A stretch of 64,000 nt of DNA from Ipomoea triloba (taxonomy: Eukaryota > Streptophyta > Magnoliopsida > Solanales > Convolvulaceae). Under the pieces are notes generated by a model. The model was not told the DNA's origin, made no database searches, and was given only the letters and a program-made list of their open reading frames with translations. The stretch lies in NCBI RefSeq assembly GCF_003576645.1, contig NC_044922.1, positions 22,844,292-22,908,291 of the forward strand. The letters are read 5' to 3'. Numbering within the stretch: the stretch's first letter is position 1; each line of letters starts with the position of its first letter. Below, in pieces: positions 42,540-52,535 of this stretch. The position numbers and the translations under genes were made by a program.

Positions 42540-42611
42540 GTCTGCGAAGAGAAGAGCTTCTTCTCCTTTCTCGGCACTGCAGCGTTAGGGATGCAGCTCG
42601 GCTAGACGTTA

Positions 42612-42620
42612 AAACCCTAG
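42612..42620 (-). promoter_or_regulatory. Telo-box (AAACCCTA) in the RPS8 promoter/leader
   Basis: AAACCCTAG on the plus strand, about 73 bp before the RPS8 start codon. Telo-boxes are characteristic of plant ribosomal protein and translation genes. Confidence 0.75.
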
Positions 42621-42653
42621 TAGGAGCTACCTTAAATTCCAGCGGGGCTTATC

Positions 42654-42724
42654 TGGGCTTACCTGGCCCGATTCACTCTACCATTGATATGGACTCTAAT
42701 TTGGCTCATAGTAAGCATGGCCCA
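42654..42724 (-). promoter_or_regulatory. Site II (TGGGCY) elements upstream of RPS8
   Basis: TGGGCT at 42654-42659 (plus strand) and GGCCCA at 42719-42724 (TGGGCC on the minus strand), 115 and 180 bp before the start codon. With the telo-box, this is the standard arrangement bound by TCP-type factors at plant ribosomal protein genes. Confidence 0.65.
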
Positions 42725-42784
42725 ATAAATTTATAATTAAGCCATTAAGGTATTAACTATTAATTAATTTGATTAGTTAATTAC

Positions 42785-43795
42785 TTCATCGAGTTAATTT
42801 CAACAATGGTCCCCCGACTATATTGATTTTTCAAAATTGGTCCTTGTCTTTTAATTTGGACGAAAAAGACACTTAACTATTAATTTTGTTCAGGCATTAG
42901 TCCTTCTGTTTATAATAAGTTAGTGAGACGTTATGTCTTGGGGTAAAAGTGTCTTTTCATTTTACTGCCTTCTTCTCCCTCAATCCCCTCAAAAGAAACA
43001 CTGAAGCAGTCTCCTCTCCTCCTCTAGACCTCGGCTTTCTGCTAGTCTGCTCGGCCTCTCGTCTCCACGCACGTCGCACAAGCCACCGCCGTCGCACAGG
43101 GCGTCGCACAGGCTGTCTCATGCCACCGCCGTTGTACTCCAGATCTCACGCCACCGTCGTTGCACTCCAGATCCCACGCCACCGCCGTCGCACTCCATAT
43201 CCCATGCCACCGGCGTTGCACTCTAGATCCCACGCCACCGCCGTCGCACTCCATATCCCATGCCACCGGCGTTGCACTCTAGATCCCACGCCACCGCCGT
43301 TGCACTCCATATACCACGCCACCGTCGTCGCACTCCATATCTCACGTCTCCACCGCCTGTTGAGAATATGCCCGTCTGCCAGTCATGCCACCGCCGCCGT
43401 CGCACGTCTCCACTGCCGGCCGATTTCAATGTTTCATAGAAATTAATTCATACATTTTGTTGTTGATTTTTTATTTGTGATCTGTGAAGTTAATTCATAC
43501 ATTTTGTTGTTGATTTTTTATTTGTGATCTGTGAAGTTATCTGAATAAATTTGTTGTTGTGGTAAGCTGTTTGGATTTGGTAATTTACCCCCTGGGGAAA
43601 GCTGAAGAGGAAGAAGGCCATATTGAAAAGACTAATTTACCCCACATATAAGGCCAAATTAATTTGACATAAATGGAAGGATCAATGCCCATTTTATCAA
43701 GCTGAAGTGTCTTTTTTGTCTAAATTAAAAGACAATGATCAATTTTGGAAAATCAACATAGTCGGGGGACCATTGCTGGAATTAACACTTATTAC
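42785..43795. mobile_element. Fold-back element with GC-rich minisatellite cargo
   Basis: The left arm gagttaatttcaacaatggt, cccccgactatattgatttt and tcttttaatttggac pair with the right arm gtctaaattaaaagac, aaaatcaacatagtcggggg and accattgctggaattaacac. The ends are of the agttaat type. The centre (43020-43430) is strikingly GC-rich compared with its surroundings. A direct duplication of ttaattcatacattttgttg lies at 43441 and 43491. Confidence 0.75.
43121..43346. repeat. GC-rich minisatellite, 28-bp unit, about eight copies
   Basis: The unit is near cacgccaccgccgtcgcact plus ccatatcc, with ccagatcc/ctagatcc variants. An open frame of 165 codons runs through it, but its composition (His/Arg/Pro) simply reflects the unit, so it is not called as a gene. 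Confidence 0.9.
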
Positions 43796-43799
43796 ATCC

Positions 43800-44565
43800 G
43801 TCCCATTTTATGTGTTAATTCGGTTAACAAGACTGGACTGAAATTATTTATAATTTAAAACTTATAAGTTTAGAATTAATATGTAAAATTTATATATTTA
43901 GAAACTATATTAAAAGTACTATTAAATACAAAAATCAATTTTAAAAAATATAAGAAAATGCTAAAAAAAAATAAGCAAAGAAAAAAGAGTTGTTTTTTTA
44001 TCAATGAATAATAAGATAAAATGGGACAAATGGAGTATATCTTCCAAAAATAGAAAGCACCCAAATTACCTTTGCAAATCTAGTAAAACATCACATCTAC
44101 CATTCAACCCCGTATAATTGGTACATCCTCACGGTTTATACGGGCTGGGGTGGAGAACCCCCAATCCAACCTATCTAAAACGGGTTAAACGGGCCCAATT
44201 CAACGAGTTGGACCCGTTTTGATAGTTCTACTAACGAATTTCCCTTATTATTTAAATTTAAACTAGTTTTTTACGCACGTTGCGCGAATAAGATAATGCC
44301 CAATGTTTATTTTTTAAATAAGTACTTCAAAGTATATCAATACAATATTATATAGGAGATGTTCATGCATATGTAATTAAATGTTGAATTTGTTTATTTA
44401 AATCGGTAATTCAAAGTATATGAATGCAAGATAATATATGAGAGAATTATAATTGTCACTAAAATAAATGTTTGCAATTTTGTAAAAGCGTTAATCTAAA
44501 TACTTAGTCTAAAAATGATAGTATAAATAAATAAATAATACTTTTAGTAATAAAAATTACGCTAA
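43800..44565. other. Intergenic DNA, no gene recognised
   Basis: AT-rich. 43795-44050 has phrases such as catccgtcccattttatgtg and aaaatgggacaaatggagta, facing each other as in a short fold-back. Nothing else was supported. Confidence 0.45.
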
Positions 44566-44633
44566 AGTGTCATCCGGCACCATGAACTTGTTTATGCGGC
44601 ACCCTGACCTTTCAAAACATATATTTCGATCCA

Positions 44634-44706
44634 CTTACCAATTATTTTTTCTCCATCTAGAACTTTTCAGAGGTTTCTCAGGTAGCAAGATGACATGGCA
44701 CGGGAT
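44634..44706. repeat. Left arm of a long-range inverted repeat
   Basis: taccaattattttttctcc, atctagaacttttcag and aagatgacatgg occur in inverted order at 49408-49482. Together they bracket the aminotransferase pseudogene and the MULE transposase gene. Confidence 0.7.
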
Positions 44707-46475
44707 GTTAGTTGATGCGGAGCTTCTTTCTTGCTGACATGGTAATTTTAATGTTGACCTATTGACATAGCACCTTGAACTTATTTCTTCTTCCGTGCTA
44801 GTGTTTCATTCCTTTAATCCCCATCTTTGGATCAAATTTCTTGGTGAACAAACTTCCCAATCGGTCGCTAAACCTCCCCGGCTTCAAATTCTAGGCGGTG
44901 AACCCGCAACGACCAAGCTCGGCAACATAATTGGCAAGCAGTTGGGTCTTAAGAAAATCAAGTCTGGTTTTGGGTGGCACAGGTTCCTGCACCCCGCCAA
45001 GCAGAGGTCCGTCATTATAACCTGCTTCTAGAGAAAGGTTGGGATGTTGATCTTAATAGCGTAGAAACTCTTGCAGATGGTAACACCATTGCTATGGTTG
45101 TAATAAACCGCGGGAATCCCTGTGGAAGTGTTTATAGTCATGCTCATTTACAGAAGGTGACTATTCAGAAGTCGAAGCACTGCTAATCATTGTAGTTTAG
45201 TTTAGATTCTGCTTTGTTGGGTACTGACTGCTTCCCGTTTTCCTTGTTTCATAATGGAGACTGCAGAGACAACACAAAAACTTGGAGTTCTACTGATTGT
45301 TGATGAAGTTTATGGCCATCTGTCTTTCGGATGCAAACCGTTTGTGACAATGGGACAGTTTGGATCAATCACTCCGGTCATTTCTCTGGGATCAATATCA
45401 AAACGGAGGAAAGATTGAAAGTAATACCTTTATGTAGCTATAACTTTGCATGTCTGGAAATAAGCCAAAAATATTCATGAGTGTGAGAATATGAGTCAAT
45501 AATTATTTATTTAGTTTGGCTTTCATTTCAAATTGTTGAATGCCTTCGTGGATATCTTGACATTTTGACATCGGTGCCAACCCTGCAACTGTAATTCAGG
45601 TGCATTTTTATGAGATTTTCATCTGAGATTAAATTAATCATACATGTCTCATTAGTATCTATGCATGATCAGAACCTCAAGCTAAGGCAATTTATCTTAT
45701 ACCCTAAATTTAGGGTCATTTTTTCAAATGCCGAGAAATGGAATGCAATGGACAAAAACATGGACGTTTAGAAACTTGGACAAGAATATCAATATTTGCA
45801 TAAAAAATTATTAAATGTTTACATACATTTTCTCTCTCTTCTGATGTATTGCGGCTGTCGTATACCATTGTATATATACATTTATCACCATATACTGTAT
45901 AGTACATACCCAACTTAAAATAAAACATCTCATGTGGCCATGTGACGTGGCTGAGTGTTTGGAATCTTTTTTGTATAACTAGTGCTTGGAAATTGGAATG
46001 GCCTAGAAGACTGCATCAAAGAGTGAAGGCTTTGGACTACTTTTTAGAAAGAAAGAAGACTTCATCGAGATTGATTATTTTTTTTTTTAGATTTAGTATT
46101 TATTAATTTTAAAATATATGTATATTTGAAAAAAAAAACAATGTTAACGCATTGAAACTTGAAAGCCAGACCCATCCTCAGGGAAAACAAATATTTGAGC
46201 TTGTAGTCAAGTGTTTGGAAAAGAGAATATATTCACGAAGCTTTATCTGCATATGCTTACTCTGAAATGTATTGGAATATATTCCTTTTTATGTAATAAC
46301 AACACATCAAGTCATACAACAACGCATTTAAACTTACACAACTCTGCATTTATACCATACAGTAACAAATTCAATTCCTCAACCACTAAACCTATTCAAA
46401 TCTCCAAACCATTCAATTACTAAACTTACTCAATCGAATATTGAATCCAACTTCTTCTTCAAGAGCTTGCAGAAT

Positions 46476-48181
46476 ATGACGGGTATGTGCAAATTTCTGT
46501 AAATTACTTTTATATAAATCCTAATAATGTATCTATACTACTTACCACATTAATATTTTGCAATGTAGATGCTGCAGACTATGTTATTGTTTCAGTATAT
46601 TGGGGTGGCGAGGTAATTGATAGTGAAACCAGATGTCAAATTGGTTACACAATACCTCCGCAGAGATTGGTGTACGTATATCGTTATTCCTCATTTTCTG
46701 ATGTGATTCTCGTTATACGCAATGCAATGGGGGAATCTCCTCACACAATATTAGAGTTAACTGCTAGATTGTTAGTTTACACAGAACAACAAGGTTTATT
46801 CCACAAGCAATACCCTATTGTTAGTGATGACTCATGGCTTTATTTTGTAAACCAGACGTCACGTTTAGGGGAATTACATGTATATGTTACAGCAACAACG
46901 AATTCAAGCTTCATGGGCTTATTAACAGGGTTGACACAATTTTCGGAAGGTGGGAGTGGGAGTTCGAGCTATAATATTTGTAGCTCATCTGAACCATTTG
47001 TTGATTTTTCCCATTATGCTCAAACAGAACAAAATTCTGATTCTTCCACTTCCAGTAGCGAGGAAGAGATAGAACCGACTTCTGATCACTCAAATGGTGA
47101 AGACGGAAGTCTCTCTCAACAAGTGTTATTGCGAAGAGGTAAAGCTCACATTCCTGATGCCGATATTCCATATTATCATACTAACTTCTCATTTGGACAA
47201 GGGTACAAAGAGCATGATGATGACTTTACGCCTTTGTATAGTTCAACAAAAAATGTTTTACAAGTTGGCATGGTATTTGATGGGTATGAGGAATTGAAAA
47301 AAGTTGTGTCTTTGCCACAACTACACCCGTCACGTGTGCACCGTCGATACTGCCTACGACATCTCCGTAGTAATGTAATGACGAAGTTCAGAAACAAGAG
47401 GCTCAAATCACTAATCTGGGAAGCGGGTGCTGCAGTAACAAGATCTGATTACCAGAAGGCAATGAATGCTATAGAGGACCAATGGCCCCAAGCATACCAA
47501 TACTTGTCCGAAATCCCGAAGCAATCATGGGCATTGTCCTACGATGGTGGTTATAGGTTTGGCATTATGACTACCAATAGCTCAGAATCCTTCAACAATA
47601 CGTTAAAAGGTTGTCGAATGTTGCCTGTAACGGCTATAGCTCGGCTAACGTTCAACAAGTTAGTTGCTATGTTTTTTAATAGGCGCACTGCAGGGGAGTT
47701 AATGCTACAAGCTGGCTTGCGTTGGCCGAAGAATATTTCTAAAGAGATGTCAGCGAGGGAACAATTCAAGCATACTGCCACTGTTAAGCCATATAATCAC
47801 CAAATTGGTCTTTACGAGGTTGCTGTTGATAGACCCTGCATTTCTCGACCCAATGTAACATTTCATGAACTTAATTTGGAGCAGAAGACATGCACATGTG
47901 GTGAATGGGCGGTAGACGGCTTGCCTTGCACGCATGTAATAGCGGCATGTCATTTCAGGAGAAATATTCCAGACTCATTTGTGCCTGCAGTATTTACTTT
48001 AGACTATTATAGAATGTGTTATGCAGGTGACCTCTATCCTGTGCCAACCGAAGAACATCATCAGAATAGTGGGGTAATTATCCTACCACCCTCAAATGCG
48101 CGCCGCAAAAATCACAGAGGACAACAACAAAGAAGTAGGTTTCAAAATGAAATGGACTATGGAAAACGTTGTCGTCGTTGA
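46476..48181 (+). CDS. MULE (MuDR-type) transposase, internally deleted
   Basis: Exon 1 is probably ATGACGG (46476-46482). An 86-bp intron ends at 46568, and the main exon then runs to 48181, giving MTDAADYVIVSVYWGGEV and about 540 residues. The N-terminal region resembles the PB1-like head of some MULE transposases. An acidic Ser-rich stretch and VLQVGMVFDGYEELKKVV (start of the MuDR N-terminal domain) follow. The protein then jumps to VHRRYCLRHLRSNVMTKFRN, which normally lies at the end of the DDE domain, and ends with an intact SWIM zinc finger (CTCGEWAVDGLPCTHVIAAC). The usual zinc-knuckle/WRKY-like part and most of the DDE catalytic core between are missing, though the frame is open throughout. 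It cannot be an active transposase as read. It lies in an intron of the aminotransferase pseudogene. MULE termini were not identified. Confidence 0.75.
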
Positions 48182-48469
48182 AGAAATTGTCAGGAAAATG
48201 TTGCGTTTTTTTTTTCAATGTTGCATTTTTGTTTCAATGTTGTCAGAATTTTCATGTTGATTTCAATGTTGCGTTTTTTTTTTTTTTTTAAATTTGTTGC
48301 ATTTTTTTTAATTCACTGGCTATGAATTCAATTTTGATTACAATTGGTTTTTACTATTTCTCCAAAAAAAATCACACATTTACTGGAATATATGCCACAC
48401 TGCCACAGTACCTATGCCAGCTTATATAAATTATAAAATTAAAAACTATTATATATGCCATAGTACATA

Positions 48470-48560
48470 CACACGTGATACGCTTGCATCCATTTGAATA
48501 CATACATACGTGATACGCCACATGTAATAGAAGCCACAGTACATACATACGTGAAAAGTG
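48470..48560. repeat. Short direct repeats (acatacatacgtga words)
   Basis: cagtacatacacacgtgata, atacatacatacgtgatacg and cagtacatacatacgtgaaa recur within 90 bp downstream of the transposase gene. Confidence 0.7.
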
Positions 48561-49407
48561 AAAACATCAGCTGTGCATTGATTTGTTTATTTCTTTTTTG
48601 AAAAGTATGCATTGGTTTGTTGATATTCTTGTCCACTACTCCATTCCTCGACATTTTTGTCCATGCATTTCATTTCCTCAATAAAGTGAGCTATGCCTCC
48701 TAAATTTAAGTATAGAAGGACTGATGCTGTAACTCTTGAACCTTCAGGGAGCAGTTCCTCAAACTCTTGAGAAAACACCAAAAGATTTCTTAGTAAATAT
48801 TAACAATCTGCTGAGAGAAGCTGTAGATACTTGTTATACCAAACTTGAACACATTCCTTGTCTTTGTTGTCCATACAAGCCAGAAGGAGCTATGCCAATG
48901 ATGGTATGTAATTAATAAAACATGGAAGACATAGATGATGATATGGACTTCTGTGTCAAACTGGCAAAAGAAGAACTGGTCCTCGTCCTCGTCCTGCCAG
49001 GTAAAAAGTTTTCAAGTTGTACACACCTATCATTCTGCATTCATCTTACAGCCCAGTTTCCAGTTCCCTATATTTTTGCTCGAAACGATTAAAAATATAT
49101 CTGCATTGATATACCGCTACTACAGTGCCAAAGTTAGATAAGCTACTCAGTGGTTCTTCATCTCGGATTTAATGAAAGATCGTGTCTGAGTAGGTATGAA
49201 TCAATGTAGTATCTCAAGGAATTAAAGTGCCGACCGTCTTCTTCCCTGATCTCCAAGATGCGAAGCTATGAAGCTCTTCATCTACTAGCTGGAAAACGAG
49301 GAGTTCAGCGATGGCAACATGTGCAAAGGACATGATGGAGGCGTAACCCAGTTCTGAGTCATAAACGGCGATGAAAGAAGACGTGAGCACAAAAAAAAAA
49401 AAAAAAA

Positions 49408-49482
49408 ATCCATGTCAGCATATTATTACCTGTAACCTGTAAGTAACATGTGAAAAGTTCTAGATGAAAAAAAAAATAATTG
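49408..49482. repeat. Right arm of a long-range inverted repeat
   Basis: tccatgtcagcatattatta, tgtgaaaagttctagatg and aataattggtagct are inverted partners of 44634-44706. Confidence 0.7.
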
Positions 49483-49559
49483 GTAGCTCGAAACGATTAA
49501 ATGATTTTCCCAGTTATTTTTAGGCCAACATGTTGTTTAATTCATGCACAACTAGCCTG

Positions 49560-50275
49560 GCACATTCCTTTGCTAAATTGGTCTTCAAAAAGTCTTGTTG
49601 GGCCTTTATTTTTTGTTGGTATTTAAATGACAGTATCTAAGGCCTCCAAATGCAATGTTAAGCAATTGAACCACTTGGCATCTTCCTTGTAAAGCCCATC
49701 AAGTGTCTTGGTGCTATCTTTATGCTAACGTGTATGGATCAGTCTATTCATAACCTCTGTATTTTTTTGCTCTTGAACGAGCAATTGGACTTCTCTTATT
49801 TGAAGTGGATCTCCAAACCTTTGGTTGTCCTCAACACTGCCTAATGAGAATGTTGAAATCTCCCATGACTACCCAAAAGAGATTTAATTTGTGTTTAAGA
49901 ATCTTCAATGAGTTCCATGAGTGTTGACGCTTATGTCTCTAAAGAAAAACATAGAAACTCGCAATGTTCTCTTGAGCCTAGAAGAGTTGCAGCAACATTA
50001 ACATGGTTCCTTGAAAAACTTATTAAACTGGCAACACTCTTATCCCTCCATAACAGCCCCAAGCTCCCAGTCAAACCTACAGTGTCAAAATAAAGTAAGC
50101 TTTCATACTCCAATCAGACCTTCATTCTTTTAGCATGCATCCTACTAACTTTAGTCTCTATAAGAAACATAAAAATGAGTTGCTTTTTTAAACACAAGAT
50201 TCACCACTTCACGAACTGTCCATGAACTATCTAAGCCAAGATAATTCTAGCTTATCATACTCATGGAGAAGGGCA
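49560..50275 (-). pseudogene. LINE ORF2 endonuclease fragment, minus strand, degenerate
   Basis: Reading the minus strand from about 50275: a start resembling MSxIS then LGL, TVREVVNLVFKKATHFYV, ETKVSRMHAK and LLYFDTVGLTGSLGLLWRD. This lines up with the endonuclease start of the intact LINE at 59690 (TVRELMGFVS, METKS, LFTVDRVGLGGGLALFWQ). Further on, VVMGDFNILI matches VVIGDFNDIA. Several stops and frameshifts are present. It is an old, inverted copy of a related LINE. Confidence 0.75.
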
Positions 50276-50601
50276 AGTCTGTGACAGGTCTCATCGAACA
50301 CAAGTTTTTTGAACTATATGATATGATCGAGACAAAGTATAGGCCTTTCTCATTCATGTGTGTACTAACATCGCATCTTCTACGCTTTAGGTAGACAACA
50401 ATAATGCCCTCTTCTTAAGAGTTTGAAGCATGTCATTAGCTTCAAAATATGCTTTTTCAGAGTCATAAGCTTTCTCATCGAATTTCTCAGAATATCCAAG
50501 AATGTCACAAAAGAAACAAAAAATGTACAAATGTCACAAAAGAAACAGAAAGTGTACAATCTCTCATACTTGAAAGTTATTCATGCTCATCATGCACCCC
50601 C

Positions 50602-50605
<4 letters not shown>

Positions 50606-50633
<28 letters not shown>

Positions 50634-50656
50634 GTTGTTGTTGTTGTTGTTGTTGT
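50606..50656. repeat. (TTA)n-(TTG)n microsatellite
   Basis: Runs of TTA/ATT then GTT units. The poly-Tyr/Cys or poly-Leu frames across it are by-products. Confidence 0.95.
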
Positions 50657-50699
50657 TATTTTATTTTTATCTTCATCTTTCTATTCAACAGAGCATCCA

Positions 50700-52400
50700 T
50701 GTTCAAAGCTACCCTAATACACAAGTAAATATGCTGCCCTCCCCCAAAATTATTAGGATCACTAGATTGAAATGGAAGTTACTATATAATTTCCGACATG
50801 TTAAGTGATGAGCTCTGAAAAGAAACCACAAGGCATGTCATACACTTAAATTTAGAATTTCACTCGGTTGAACAGTACCCTTGATGGTTGGTCCCCTGGT
50901 TGGAGGTGCTTACAAACAAATGTTTTAGTCTTTAAAGCCCCAAGGTCACAATGTTATAATCCTTTGTATGCCTTTCTCGTAGAAAAATTGCAACATATAC
51001 AAGTTGTTCTAAATTTCTATTGAAAATTTATATCGTAAATGGCTAAATTTTACATGTTTATATATATGGTTACTGGAAGTTTAATAATATATTGATGTCG
51101 TGAACTTGTGGGATTGTAAAATAAACTTAATAGTTTGATTTTATGAGTTAATTTTTAAACTCTATTGGAAAAGATTATGTTGAAATCTTAACAAAAAGTC
51201 AATAAAAACTTTAGCTCAAAGTTGATGCACAGCATAAATAATATATAAAACACTTACCACAATTTGTAGATTGTGAATAGATATTAAGTACATATAGATA
51301 AGAGCAAGTAATAAAATGTTGAAAGGTAAATGGGTAAGTAAAGATAAGACAATGAATTTTATAGTGGTTTGAGGATGATATAATTCCTCTACTCCGCTTT
51401 TATGATGGATTTTACTAGTAACCTTGTTCACCAAACAAATACAAGTGAAAGGCAAACTTGTGCTTTGATCACAAAGTTTTCATAGATTTTCACAACTAAT
51501 ACTCCATGAGTTTGCTACTCTTTCTCTTTCTACAACTTCGTGTAGAAGTTTACAGTAATGATCAACCAAAAGATCTATTTTTCCCCAATGGAAAAGACTT
51601 CTTGAAAATTATATCTAATCACACATATAGCTTCTATCTCATGTCTCGTGTTATATATCATTCAACTTCACTAACTCACTCTTATTCATACTGGGAATTC
51701 AAAATTTTTCATTGGAGGGTGACATTCGAATTGATTAAGTTGTAATAAAATAATCCTACCATGATTTGATGAGTGTACATTTTTACCCAACCATTGTATT
51801 TAGTTTGTCCATAATATCCTACTTTAGCTCTTTCTAAAACACATTTGCTTTTTTTGGACAAGTATCTCCCTTGCATAGTGTGCTAATATCTACTTTTAAC
51901 AGTAAAAATACTTGGTATGCTTGCATAGTGTGCTAATATCTACTTTTAACCTTGTATGCTTGCATTTAACAGTAAAAATAGCTCGTAATCCTCGTATCCT
52001 GCTTGAATATAGAATGTCTTGATTGTCCTTGAAAAGAATCACTATTCCTTTTCATTCTCCTCTACTTGTAAGTTGTACTACTTATCAAAGTCTTAAGTCT
52101 TACTATCATAGAAACTCTTGCTGCTATAAGAGTCGTGCTGTAAGTAGGCGCGTATTGTATATATATGATAAACCATGTTGCTCCTCAACCTCTACTGTAT
52201 GCTAAGATAATCAAATGTCATCTTCAAAGTCATGTTGTTATTTTTAACTTCTAATACAAGCACTCGAAAGCATTTTTATTTGATCCAAATCCTATATAAC
52301 AGATTTAAGTAATTTAAGAGCAAAAGTGTATGGATTGAGAACACATTGGATTAGATGAAAAAGAAGAGCATACTAGGAATTTCTGGGTCAGTATTTAGTT
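50700..52400. other. Intergenic DNA downstream of FKBP62, no gene recognised
   Basis: Contains a direct duplication of tgcatagtgtgctaatatct plus acttttaac at about 51873 and 51923. 51210-51760 reads like a degenerate repeat, but no family was recognised. Confidence 0.45.
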
Positions 52401-52535
52401 TCAAAATAATAATGATGGAAAAAGATTTAGTAAACCATATTTGTAGACATAGAAAATCCCTCAGTTTCACAGACCAAGCAACCCAAAGAAACTACAAATA
52501 ACAGACTTGCTTTTCTGCACTGCCAACTGCCAAGC

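Larger units (their letters stand above)
44995..49000 (+). pseudogene. Tyrosine/nicotianamine aminotransferase-like pseudogene, interrupted by a MULE
   Basis: PLP-dependent class I aminotransferase pieces lie in correct order on one strand. 44995-45156 reads [20 protein letters not shown] and [18 protein letters not shown] before a GT donor. 45257-45413 reads LLIVDEVYGHLSFGCKPFV and SLGSISKR, keeping the PLP lysine of SISK, then hits a stop. 45534-45598 reads CLRGYLDILTSVPT. 48748-48903 reads GAVPQTLEKTPKDF, LREAVDTCYTKLEHIPC and KPEGAMPMM. About 48928-49000 reads DIDDDMDFCVKLAKEE and ends in a donor. The N-terminal third and the last segment are not found, the WIVPGWRLGW block after SISKR is lost, and a stop follows CNSG-type residues in the third piece. 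A MULE transposase gene fills the intron between 45598 and 48748. Non-functional. Confidence 0.82.

Noticed and set aside
42949..43446. 165-codon frame rich in His, Arg and Pro
   Set aside because: It runs through a 28-bp minisatellite inside a fold-back element and the composition follows the repeat unit.
44795..45031. Frame with PPRLQILGGEPATT considered as the N-terminal part of the aminotransferase
   Set aside because: The residues do not match the N-terminal region of that family, and the aminotransferase signal in this area is in another frame from about 44995.
48587..48781. Minus-strand frame with LLYLNLGGIAHFIEEM
   Set aside because: It overlaps the sense-strand aminotransferase exon piece and intron and matches no family I recognise.
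51840..51985. Duplicated tgcatagtgtgctaatatct segment considered as a target duplication
   Set aside because: The copies are only about 50 bp apart with no element between them; it is a simple local duplication.
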